From an uncultured Anaerolineaceae bacterium (GTDB taxonomy: Bacteria > Chloroflexota > Anaerolineae > Promineifilales > Promineifilaceae): 31,820 nucleotides of DNA. The translations under genes were made by a program, and so were the position numbers. The stretch covers positions 1-31,820 of the forward strand of contig CALBTC010000276.1 of assembly GCA_937967805.1 (NCBI GenBank). Direction: 5' to 3'. The notes under the pieces were generated by a model. It ran no database searches and was not told the origin of the DNA. It saw only the letters and a program-made list of their open reading frames with translations. Shown one piece after another: positions 8,167-15,901 of this stretch (the stretch's first letter is position 1; each line of letters begins with the position of its first letter).

Positions 8167-11100
8167 TTACGGAACCGTAATCTCCACCGGCACCTGCAGC
8201 AACCCAGGCGCTTCACCTGGCCCCATCAAAATCAGGCCATAGTAAGTGCCGGATGCAAAGCCGGTTGTATCCCAATTCACGTCAACTGTGGCCGAGCCGC
8301 CGGCTGGAATTGATGGCGGCAAATTGCTCACCGACACATCCGACCCCTGAACCGCATTAATCGTCAATTCAAAGGTGTCTGAACCGCCGGGCACGCTCCA
8401 GCCATGAACCGCCACGGTATACGTACCATCTTTGGGGAAAACAACCGACACGTTTTCTACATCTGTTGGCGTTGTAGAGGAACCAACCAGCGCCCCAGAC
8501 GGTTCATAAACAAACAGATCAATGTCCGAACCAGAGGTACAGCAGGTGGAAACCTCCAACAAAGCGCCGTTAAAAATATCTACTGTCGTTACAAAGGAAG
8601 CGGTTGCAGGATCGTTTGGATCGTCCTGGAAGATGTCTTCTGTAGTCGTAACCGGGGTGCCCAGGCCAAAACCTTGTGCCACAAAGCCGCCCATCGCCAG
8701 TTCACTGCTGATGGTAAGGCTGGCCGAGCCTGGCCCGACCGCCGCCGAAGAAACGATGGCGCTTGGGTCAAGATTCACCAGGCCCACCGTGCCGCCAAAC
8801 GGCTCATCGGCACTGCTGCCATCTACCCGCACCTGATGCATAAAGATGCCGTGCAGACCATCCTGGACCGGCGCAGCCACGATTTCACGCGGGCCGCCGG
8901 TGGAAGTGTCAAACAACCAACGGCCGCTGCCAATGTAGTTGTTCGCGCTGCCGCCGACCTGTGAAAGCGAGTACGGGCCATAGAAAGCGGAACCAGGATA
9001 GCCACTCAGCAGACCATCACAGCCAACGCCATTGCTCACGCAATCCTCGGTCGGACCAAAGATGAGAGTGTCGATGTCTGTTCCATCGCCGCTCCAAGCG
9101 TTATCGACTACCAGGTAAGACGTGCCGGATGCGGGCAAATCTTCACCATTCACGTCGGTCCAGAAGAAGCGCCAATCGCCGGATTCAGCCCGCCAGGTGT
9201 AGTCGGTGTAGCCAAAGACGGTGTCATTGTCATACAGCCTGGGCACATCGAGGATAGCAGCCCCGCGCCCTTCAGGCGCGTTGGCCTGGCCAAAAGCAAA
9301 CGACGTGCCGGAAGCCGCCACGGCCACCGTCACCGGAATGACAACATCATCATTCCCGTAGTGGAGCGTGATGGAGCCCTGGTACATGCCGTAAGGCGTG
9401 TTGGCCGGTACGCCCAGGGTCACGTCGAAGCTTCGTGTTTCGCCAGGAGCCAGGCTAAAGGCGCTGCGGGTGGGCCGTGCCCAATCCCAATTTCTCAGCT
9501 GCCAGTAAGAGAGTTCCAGACCCAGATCAGTTTGCGGGACTTCTGCCACCTGGTCGCGATGGCGCAGCGTGACAAAGATACCGTCGGCCATGCGCTCCAG
9601 CGGATTGGCAATACGGGCTTGCTGAGTTGGTCCAGCATTATACCCATAGGTGAAGCGGATGTGTTCTCCTGTGTCTACTTCACCTAAATCGACCTTGCCG
9701 TTGCCGTTGGCATCGTCCCATAACGTGCCGTCGCTATCCAGGTCTGTCCAGTTCTGAATATGGACGCGCCAGTTGTTGTAGGGCGGGGCCAAATCTCCGT
9801 TGGGATCAAACTGCTCATACGGCTTAGACAGACGCGCCATCAATAAATCTGTGCCATGCGGAATCAGATGATCGACCTGGAAGGCATAATCCGGCGTGGT
9901 GAAGCTGCCGTGATCCAGCGATTGATCCAGTGACGTAAAGGACAAATCGTCTGAACCAAGTTGAACGTGGGTTTCAGTCGTGACGCGCACGGTCAGGCGG
10001 CTGTCACCGGTATTGGTAACCGAGAACGATTGCACGTCACGCTCACCGGGATTGATGATGTGGGCAAAGGCACCGTACTCAACACCGCGATAATCACCTA
10101 CGGGCCATTCGGACGGTGAAACAAACAAGCCGCGATGGCCACCGGCCACGTCCGTGCCGGTATCGGCATTGACCAAACCGCCGCCTTGTGACCAAACGTC
10201 GTGCTCTGTGTTGGTGGCGCTGTTCATGATGAGCGTTTTGGCCTGCTCAAAGGTGGGCCACTGGCCGAAGTTCTCATACCAGGCCTGGTACATCAGGGCC
10301 AGGTTACCGGCAGCAACCGGAGCGGCCATAGAGGTGCCGCCGAAGTTATCGGTGGCGATGGCCCCCCACAGGACACCGTTCAGGGAGAGGTCGCCCGTGC
10401 CAAAGGCACCCGTGGCCACCACGTCGGCGCCGGTCACGTTGCGCGCGCCGGGTCCCCGATTAGACCAGGTCATTACGTCGCCGCCGACGATTTGGTCGGC
10501 AGATTCGATTGCCTCGAAGAGACCGATTGAACCAAAAAGCGTGGAGGCGCCAACGCCAATACCGCTGGCCGGGGCGGGCGGTGCGGCCGTTCCATAACCC
10601 GGCGCACCATTACCCGTGGAAAACAGCAGGGCAGTATTGGGGGCAAAGGAGCGGTTGATCACGTCAATCAAGCGTGACTCAAAGTCAAAGCCGTCATTGT
10701 CCGTGCCGCTAAAACCCCAGGAGTTACTGACGATTTGAATATCGTCATCAGAACCGGAGACACCATCATAGCCCAGACCGGCATAGACGTATGCGTCTTC
10801 AATGAACGGGCTGAGGTAGAAGTCGCCATTTTGGGTGGAGGCAACATCTTTGCCGGGGCCAACCACCAATCCCTGGAAGCCGGCGATGGGAGAACCATTT
10901 TCGCCCCAGGCGACAGAGCCGACCACAACGCCCTGACCGACGGCCACGGAGGTGGTGCCCATGCCATGCGAGCCGCCCCCTTCGGTGAAGTCTTGCACAT
11001 GGAAGGCAACAAGGTCACCATTGCCATAGGCGGAACCGGGGATGCCCCAATACCAGTCGAGCGTGGGCACGGCCGTTTCGCCATCAGCAATAAAGTAAAC

Positions 11101-12270
11101 GAGTCCACCGGAAATATCATTCAGCCCGTCGAAATCGTAATCGAGGCAGGCGGTTTCCTGGTTGCTGAAGTCGCGCGTCAGGCGAGCCGGATCGTCATCG
11201 CTAAAGTCAAAATTGTAATTCAAGTCTACGTAAACCGTGTCATAGACGCCAGGCTCGTTTTCATCGACCACCAACACGGCGGCACGCTCGCCAGAAACGG
11301 CCGTGCCGTCGCCAAAAGCCCCACCGATGATGTCGGCCACAGCCGCCAATGCCTTGTCGGGATGAGAGCCGTAATGGTATTCACCACTCAGGCTGGTGCC
11401 CGTCACCGTGTAATCATGCGTGACGGCCGCGCCAATCGGGGCAAAGCTAAAGTCGCCGCTCGTCGTCGCCGAGGTATCGGCATAATCGGCCAAACCGTCG
11501 GCTATTAAAGTGGTACCTACATAATAATCAAAGGCGGCGTAGTAGCTGGAGATAGAATCAAACATCTGTGGTAAGCCGTAATAGGGCGATGTGTCGTCAT
11601 CGATGGTGGCCCAGGTGCCTTCCAGATCTGGGTGGCAGTAATCGGCACCAGAATCATTGGACATATAGCGCACGCCGGCGCCGGTGTACCCTTTGGCCCA
11701 CGCCTCCTGGGAATCATGAATGGCGCTGCCGGTGCTGTACCAACCCTCAGGCGCCGGGCCCGGGCTGGCCTCCCCAGACAAATTGAGCGCTGGCGTCACG
11801 TCGCTGTTCAAATTGGTGGCCACATCCGGGTCGGTAGGTTCGGGCACCTCTACCAGAGATTCTGACCGCTGCAAAGCGATAACGGCCGGATCGGACGCCA
11901 TTTTCAAAAGGGCTGTGGGCGAGGCAAAACCGGCCGCAACTGTCGTGCCCAGCGGATCTGTAAATGGTCGGGCAAACCATTGCGCCGCATAGTCGCTCAG
12001 GTCGGCATTGGGCAAAATGCGAGCCACGAATTGCAGTTCGCCTGACCCGACTGCGGCCCGAGCGGCTAGCGCCGGACCGTTGGGTTCCACATTTCCATCC
12101 AGGGCGGCATCAATATCTGCCAGCAGGTTTGGGTGGATTTTGGCTCTGGCATTGGCAACGGCCGTTGGCATATTCTCATTTGCCGACGCAGCTGACGCCA
12201 TTAAAACCAGAGCCAGGCTAAGCAAAACCAACAAAAAGCCGATCTTGCGCTGCTTTGCTTGCTTAAACAT
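8167..12270 (-). CDS. Secreted S8 (subtilisin-like) peptidase with long Asp-His insertion and PPC domain
   Basis: The start is the ATG at 12270, preceded by GGAGGAAGTT; it yields a clean signal peptide (MFKQAKQRKIGFLLVLLSLA...). In-frame GTG and ATG codons upstream lack a signal sequence directly after them. The 1367-aa product has the catalytic triad Asp206 (SNDSGADYCHPDL), His435 (GGGSHGMGT) and Ser647 (GTSMAAP), plus an oxyanion-type SNSWG. The 229 residues between Asp and His are far more than in simple subtilisins and recall the insertion in tripeptidyl-peptidase II and pyrolysin types. Downstream are beta-rich domains, an Asp-rich putative calcium loop (DLDSDGTLWDDANGNGKVD), a PPC domain near the C-terminus and a final Ig-like module. 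It should be an exported protease; the substrate is unknown. It ends with an intrinsic terminator. Confidence 0.92.
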   Translation of the reverse strand: MFKQAKQRKIGFLLVLLSLALVLMASAASANENMPTAVANARAKIHPNLLADIDAALDGNVEPNGPALAARAAVGSGELQFVARILPNADLSDYAAQWFARPFTDPLGTTVAAGFASPTALLKMASDPAVIALQRSESLVEVPEPTDPDVATNLNSDVTPALNLSGEASPGPAPEGWYSTGSAIHDSQEAWAKGYTGAGVRYMSNDSGADYCHPDLEGTWATIDDDTSPYYGLPQMFDSISSYYAAFDYYVGTTLIADGLADYADTSATTSGDFSFAPIGAAVTHDYTVTGTSLSGEYHYGSHPDKALAAVADIIGGAFGDGTAVSGERAAVLVVDENEPGVYDTVYVDLNYNFDFSDDDPARLTRDFSNQETACLDYDFDGLNDISGGLVYFIADGETAVPTLDWYWGIPGSAYGNGDLVAFHVQDFTEGGGSHGMGTTSVAVGQGVVVGSVAWGENGSPIAGFQGLVVGPGKDVASTQNGDFYLSPFIEDAYVYAGLGYDGVSGSDDDIQIVSNSWGFSGTDNDGFDFESRLIDVINRSFAPNTALLFSTGNGAPGYGTAAPPAPASGIGVGASTLFGSIGLFEAIESADQIVGGDVMTWSNRGPGARNVTGADVVATGAFGTGDLSLNGVLWGAIATDNFGGTSMAAPVAAGNLALMYQAWYENFGQWPTFEQAKTLIMNSATNTEHDVWSQGGGLVNADTGTDVAGGHRGLFVSPSEWPVGDYRGVEYGAFAHIINPGERDVQSFSVTNTGDSRLTVRVTTETHVQLGSDDLSFTSLDQSLDHGSFTTPDYAFQVDHLIPHGTDLLMARLSKPYEQFDPNGDLAPPYNNWRVHIQNWTDLDSDGTLWDDANGNGKVDLGEVDTGEHIRFTYGYNAGPTQQARIANPLERMADGIFVTLRHRDQVAEVPQTDLGLELSYWQLRNWDWARPTRSAFSLAPGETRSFDVTLGVPANTPYGMYQGSITLHYGNDDVVIPVTVAVAASGTSFAFGQANAPEGRGAAILDVPRLYDNDTVFGYTDYTWRAESGDWRFFWTDVNGEDLPASGTSYLVVDNAWSGDGTDIDTLIFGPTEDCVSNGVGCDGLLSGYPGSAFYGPYSLSQVGGSANNYIGSGRWLFDTSTGGPREIVAAPVQDGLHGIFMHQVRVDGSSADEPFGGTVGLVNLDPSAIVSSAAVGPGSASLTISSELAMGGFVAQGFGLGTPVTTTEDIFQDDPNDPATASFVTTVDIFNGALLEVSTCCTSGSDIDLFVYEPSGALVGSSTTPTDVENVSVVFPKDGTYTVAVHGWSVPGGSDTFELTINAVQGSDVSVSNLPPSIPAGGSATVDVNWDTTGFASGTYYGLILMGPGEAPGLLQVPVEITVP

Positions 12271-12348
12271 AACTTCCTCCAAAGGCAAAATGTAAAGCTT
12301 ACTCATAATTTTGGTTTTTCCAGATTGAGAGCTGCTCTTTCCGATTGC

Positions 12349-12357
12349 CACCTCCTC
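12349..12357 (-). promoter_or_regulatory. GAGGAGGTG, a perfect Shine-Dalgarno-like motif in the leader
   Basis: The minus strand reads GAGGAGGTG about 80 nt before the true subtilase start, just after the leader terminator. No well-spaced start codon follows it. The same nonamer occurs at the equivalent place in the second subtilase leader (19140-19148). Confidence 0.4.
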
Positions 12358-12380
12358 ATAAGATGCAATGCATCAGCAAT

Positions 12381-12421
12381 AAAAAAACCTGGTTCTTTTT
12401 GAGAAAAAGAAGAACCAGGTT
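12381..12421 (-). terminator. Terminator hairpin inside the leader of the first subtilase (possible attenuator)
   Basis: A perfect 12-bp stem (AACCTGGTTCTT / AAGAACCAGGTT) ends on the minus strand in a run of seven T. It lies about 110 nt upstream of the subtilase start but downstream of the best promoter (12576-12584). It is therefore either a leader attenuator or a late terminator of the M23 gene, which ends about 285 nt earlier. Confidence 0.7.
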
Positions 12422-12531
12422 CATTACCGTAACAACTGGGCAAGGCAGCAAAAAACCAACCACGAAAGTTGCGGGATCGATGAAGAAAGTATTGGGTGAT
12501 AAAACGCACTGCCTGTTTAGTCACTTAGCTA

Positions 12532-12555
12532 TTCAATTTGTTCTACTACAATGAA
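12532..12555 (-). promoter_or_regulatory. Leader motif shared with the second subtilase
   Basis: The minus strand reads TTCATTGTAGTAGAACAA, followed by ATTGAA. It can fold as TTCA-TTGT...ACAA-TGAA. The second subtilase leader carries TTCATTGTAATAGACCAA (19229-19257), identical at 16 of 18 positions. The function is unknown. Confidence 0.45.
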
Positions 12556-12575
12556 GTTTTCACAAAGACTGCTTC

Positions 12576-12584
12576 ATTATAGCA
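12576..12584 (-). promoter_or_regulatory. Extended -10 promoter TGCTATAAT of the first subtilase
   Basis: The minus strand reads TTTGCTATAATG, a consensus extended -10, with no clear -35. It predicts a leader of about 300 nt containing the terminator hairpin and shared motif. Confidence 0.55.
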
Positions 12585-12706
12585 AATTTGTGACTAATTT
12601 CGCGGCAAGAACGCTTTTTCGTAATATTTGCTGCTCTTGCGGGAGATTTTTCTCCGCGCTCAGCGCCTCTACGTTAACTATTTTCGAAAAGGAAGTTGGC
12701 TCGCCC

Positions 12707-14404
12707 TTAAGGCGCAAAGCGGCGCTCTAGCAGCTCGCGAATTTCAATGGGACGCAGGAATTGGCCCAGATAGTGACCGTCCAGCCACAGCTCAAAATGA
12801 AGATGGGCATCGGCCGTTTCACTATCTATGGCGGCCGGTGAACCGCTGTTGCCGATGAGACCAATTTGCTGCCCGGCGGTGACGGCCGTTCCCGCCACAA
12901 TCCCCTCGGCAATCTCACTCAAATGGGCATAGCGGGCCACCAGGCCATCCGCCTGCAAAATCCAGATTTGCCGCCCCCGGTAAAAATCAAGATTCTCCGG
13001 CGGCGTGTAGCCCAACTCCAGATTTTCGGCGCGCCGCCGGTTGAAGGTGATTTCGGCCGGCGTTTCATAATCCACCGTGGCCCGAATCACCGTGCCGGCG
13101 GCGGCAGCATACACCGGCGTGCCTTTGGCCCAGTAAAAATCAATCCCCTCATGCACGCCCTGGCGATAGTGGCGCGGCGCGCCGGGCATTTGCAAATCGC
13201 GCGGCGTCAGGTCAAGAAAATCACCGGAGATAGGCCAGGCATAGGTGATCTCTGTTTGCCAGACGGCCGTATCGTGCGGCTGTGGCGCGGCTAAAACAGG
13301 GCCGCCGGACACAAAACGGTCGTTCCCCGGCTGCTGCCAAAAGAAGAGCCGCTGCCGCCCGGCAAACAGCAGTTGGTCACCGCGCCGGCTGCCGGCAAAT
13401 GCAGACACCTCGGGCAGTTGAAACAGCGCCTGAAGCGCCCCGGTTTGCGGCTGCAAGCTGAGCAGCCGCCTGCCCGCCATGTCCAGGACGTAAACGGCCG
13501 TTTCCGTGGCTACAATCTGGCGCGGTTGGGTAATGGTGATGGTGGGTACAAATTCAGCTAGGCGCATCGTCTCCTGGAACAGCGCCACGGTTGCCGTGCC
13601 GTCGGCGTTGCGCCACAGCACGTAAACTTTGTCATCCAGGCCACTCACATCTACCGGCAATACCGTTTCCGGCAGCTCCCACAGCCGCTGACGGCCGTCG
13701 GCAAAGTAGTATTGGCCGTAGCCGTAGCTGGTTTCCAAACGCAGCCGCCTGTCGCTGCTGGCGGCATCGTGCCCCAGGGCAACAAAATAATGGCTGGACG
13801 TTTCGCCAATTGGCCGTTCGTATCGTTCTAGCTGCCAGACGGCCGTTGCCAAATCCAACCCATACACATCCCCCACCCGATCTTGAACCAGCAGATGCTC
13901 CCCCACCAGCGCCAAATCCAACGGTTCCTGCACCGGCAAATCACCAACTAAATCACCCGGCTGCAATAACAGGTGCGGCGGCGCGCCATTCACCAAATCG
14001 AGCGCCAGCACCCGCCCGCCATCCAGCAAAAAAGCGGTGCTGTCATTCATCGCCAGGGCAATGGGATGCCAAAAGCTGCCCGGATCGTACTGCCAGAGGC
14101 TGCTGTTTTCCGGCGCAAGCTGGTGGAAGGTGGCATTATGAGAGACGGTCGTCTCCCGCAGCGTTTCATCCAGGGGATTTTGCCATTGCGGCCCGGCGGG
14201 CGGCGTGGGAGATGTTGGCAAAGTTGGCAGCGCTGTTGGAATGGGTGTGGCGGTGGCGGGGGGAACGGCCGTTTCCGTCGCAGTCGGAGATGGAAAGGCA
14301 GTGGCCACAGGCAACGTCGCTGACGGCATCACCACCGAAGGAGGCGCGGCACAGGCCAGCAAACCAGTGAACAACAAAAGGCCCAAAAACCAAAAGCGAC
14401 TCAT
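12707..14404 (-). CDS. Lipoprotein with beta-propeller-like region and C-terminal M23 metallopeptidase domain
   Basis: The ATG at 14404 gives a lipoprotein signal peptide ending in the lipobox LLAC. A Pro/Thr/Ala-rich linker follows, then about 330 residues of beta-propeller-like sequence (ALDLVNG, YGLDLATAVW, VYVLDMAGRRLLSLQPQTG). The C-terminus is an M23 (LytM) domain with zinc and catalytic motifs His418-x3-Asp422 (HEGID), ARYAH (His493) and the HxH motif His534/His536 (AHLHF). All key residues are present, so a cell-wall or peptidoglycan hydrolase outside the membrane is likely. The start overlaps the stop of the upstream DUF123 gene (ATGA), so the two are probably translationally coupled; AAGGA lies 10 nt upstream. 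Length is 565 aa. Confidence 0.88.
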   Translation of the reverse strand: MSRFWFLGLLLFTGLLACAAPPSVVMPSATLPVATAFPSPTATETAVPPATATPIPTALPTLPTSPTPPAGPQWQNPLDETLRETTVSHNATFHQLAPENSSLWQYDPGSFWHPIALAMNDSTAFLLDGGRVLALDLVNGAPPHLLLQPGDLVGDLPVQEPLDLALVGEHLLVQDRVGDVYGLDLATAVWQLERYERPIGETSSHYFVALGHDAASSDRRLRLETSYGYGQYYFADGRQRLWELPETVLPVDVSGLDDKVYVLWRNADGTATVALFQETMRLAEFVPTITITQPRQIVATETAVYVLDMAGRRLLSLQPQTGALQALFQLPEVSAFAGSRRGDQLLFAGRQRLFFWQQPGNDRFVSGGPVLAAPQPHDTAVWQTEITYAWPISGDFLDLTPRDLQMPGAPRHYRQGVHEGIDFYWAKGTPVYAAAAGTVIRATVDYETPAEITFNRRRAENLELGYTPPENLDFYRGRQIWILQADGLVARYAHLSEIAEGIVAGTAVTAGQQIGLIGNSGSPAAIDSETADAHLHFELWLDGHYLGQFLRPIEIRELLERRFAP

Positions 14405-15006
14405 GCCGTTGTGTTCCTTAAAAAGGCGGCCAGTTGCGCCGGAAATAAAGTCCACCAATTGGAAACGTCCGTCACCCGCAGCAAATGCGTGCTGCCTGGA
14501 TCATCTGTGGCACCCAGGCCTGGAACCAGGGGGGTTACTTCTGGTAAATCGAGCAGCCAGCGGGACAATGGTTCTTCAAAACGGTAGGGAGCGCGGATGA
14601 GGGAAACGGCCGTGAGCATCACAGCCGGTTCATCCAACAAAAAATCCACATGCCAACGCAATTTCTTATCCGCTGGCGGATGCAGCGGCGTCGGTCCCAA
14701 ACCAATCTGCGGAAAAAGGCCCAACATTTGCTGCCGGATGGGATGTGGCTTTTGCCCATCGCTGCGGCTGGCGTGGCGCAGCAAGCGCCGGGCCAGCGAA
14801 GTGGCTCCTTTTTGCGCCAGGGCAGAACCAACGTAAAAATAGTTACCTTGAGGCACAGCCACCGATTTCCCGTCCCGAAAACGGCCGAAACGCACCAATA
14901 ACGGTTGGCTCACCAACAGCCGCAGCAAATAGGTCCCGCCTTGAGACTCACGCCCCCAACAATAAAATCGTTCATTCGAAAAAGCAAGTTCCATTTCACT
15001 GCCCAA
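14401..15006 (-). CDS. DUF123 (GIY-YIG-like nuclease fold) protein
   Basis: The 201-aa product shows the DUF123 pattern: GTYLLRL, then GNYFYVGSA, an arginine-rich ARRLLRH, RWHVDFLL, and a terminal GATDDPGSTHLLRV. DUF123/Uri domains are related to GIY-YIG nucleases and occur alone or fused to endonuclease III in archaea and some bacteria; the biochemical role is not settled. The start is uncertain. TTG at 15006 has GGAG 6 nt upstream, while ATG at 14994 has no good Shine-Dalgarno. The gene is first in a two-gene unit with the M23 lipoprotein (4-nt stop/start overlap), although no functional link is evident. Confidence 0.75.
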   Translation of the reverse strand: MGSEMELAFSNERFYCWGRESQGGTYLLRLLVSQPLLVRFGRFRDGKSVAVPQGNYFYVGSALAQKGATSLARRLLRHASRSDGQKPHPIRQQMLGLFPQIGLGPTPLHPPADKKLRWHVDFLLDEPAVMLTAVSLIRAPYRFEEPLSRWLLDLPEVTPLVPGLGATDDPGSTHLLRVTDVSNWWTLFPAQLAAFLRNTTA

Positions 15007-15083
15007 TTCTATCTCCGACCTGGGGTCAGGAACAAACTGGACGTAAAATGCGTTCTAGAATTAGCGTCTTATGGAAGCGTTAG

Positions 15084-15135
15084 CCTCCCGCAGGTTCCTG
15101 CTAGCACCGTGGCCGTCTGTAAAGCCTGCGGGAGG
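15084..15135. repeat. Inverted repeat CCTCCCGCAGG / CCTGCGGGAGG
   Basis: Perfect 11-nt arms at 15084-15094 and 15125-15135 enclose 30 nt in the region between the divergent DUF123 and lipoprotein genes. It looks like an intergenic palindromic repeat; only one copy was seen in this window. Confidence 0.6.
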
Positions 15136-15166
15136 TTGGTAAACAACAAGAGGAAGGAAGATATCT

Positions 15167-15733
15167 ATGAAATGGTTAAAAATATGGACAAGATTAAGTT
15201 TACTGATTCTACTGCTAGCTGCCGGTTGCAGCGCGGAAACCACCGCTGAACCAGAAGCGACCGCCCCAGCAACTGAACCTCCGACAGAAAGCGAATCCGC
15301 TACAGCGCAGCCAACCACGACATTGGAAACGGCCGTACCCTTACCCACCACCGAAAACACCCGGACCATCCGCCTGACACCGGCCGCTACACCACAAATA
15401 GAAATGGTGCCAACAGTAGAGGGGTCGATCGTTGTGGGAGAAGTGCCGGAAGAAACGATGACGGCCGTTTACCAGGACCTCATCACCAAAGAAAATATCT
15501 CACAAGAGGCAATTACCGTCACCAGAGCGGAAGCCATTATTTGGAATGATGGTTCGCTAGGCTGCCCCCAGCCCGGCGAGGTCTACACGCAGGCCACCGT
15601 TCCTGGTTACTGGATTGTGCTTGAGGCAAACGGCCGTACCTTCGACTACCACGCTGCTGAAAACGGCTACTTTATTCTTTGCCAAAACGGCCAGCCCCTC
15701 TCCCCACCGGTCGTTGGTACACCTGATTCTTAA
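15167..15733 (+). CDS. Small lipoprotein with Thr/Pro/Glu-rich linker and a Cys-containing C-terminal domain
   Basis: The 188-aa product starts with a lipoprotein signal peptide ending in LLAAGC. A low-complexity linker of Glu, Thr, Pro and Ala follows to about residue 75. The C-terminal domain has VTRAEAIIWNDGSLGCPQPG, then a Y-T-Q-x(3)-PGYWIVLEANG segment and FDYH, and near its end FILCQNG; the two cysteines could form a disulfide. This C-terminal block resembles an uncharacterised domain of secreted proteins in Chloroflexota and Cyanobacteria; I do not know its function. The start is supported by GAGGAAGG about 9 nt upstream. It is a single-gene unit converging on the second subtilase. Confidence 0.8.
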   Translation: MKWLKIWTRLSLLILLLAAGCSAETTAEPEATAPATEPPTESESATAQPTTTLETAVPLPTTENTRTIRLTPAATPQIEMVPTVEGSIVVGEVPEETMTAVYQDLITKENISQEAITVTRAEAIIWNDGSLGCPQPGEVYTQATVPGYWIVLEANGRTFDYHAAENGYFILCQNGQPLSPPVVGTPDS

Positions 15734-15808
15734 CCAAGAAAGATAGCTTATTATCTTTGACTGGAAGCGGGGCGGGAATATGCAATTGCCCTACTACAAA
15801 CAATAAAG

Positions 15809-15840
15809 AAAGCGGCATCGCGAAAGCGCGATGCCGCTTT
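15809..15840. terminator. Bidirectional terminator hairpin between convergent genes
   Basis: A perfect 14-bp stem with an AAAG tetraloop (15809-15822 / 15827-15840) lies between the lipoprotein and the second subtilase. T-rich tracts follow on the minus strand (TTTCTTTATTG) and only TTT on the plus strand, so it probably ends the subtilase transcript and may end both. Confidence 0.75.
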
Positions 15841-15860
15841 ACGTCATACTTACAAGGAGC

Positions 15861-15890
15861 AAGTTTGGTGGCGATTCATCCACCAAACTT
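15861..15890. repeat. 11-bp hairpin just past the second subtilase stop
   Basis: AAGTTTGGTGG (15861-15871) pairs perfectly with CCACCAAACTT (15880-15890) around an 8-nt loop. It lies 11 nt after the stop codon and has no T run. It may stabilise or help terminate the subtilase mRNA. Confidence 0.5.
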
Positions 15891-15901
15891 ACCAACTATC
15901 A

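Noticed and set aside
10735..11508. Plus-strand open frame of 257 codons inside the first subtilase
   Set aside because: Antisense shadow of a clear S8 peptidase, with no domain or Shine-Dalgarno.
12271..12351. Upstream in-frame GTG start (12351) for the first subtilase
   Set aside because: It would place 27 polar residues before a clean signal peptide, while ATG 12270 has GGAGG at good spacing.
12271..12575. A known riboswitch class in the subtilase leaders
   Set aside because: I found no conserved core of the cyclic-di-GMP, TPP, cobalamin or SAM riboswitches; only a terminator and a short shared motif can be supported.
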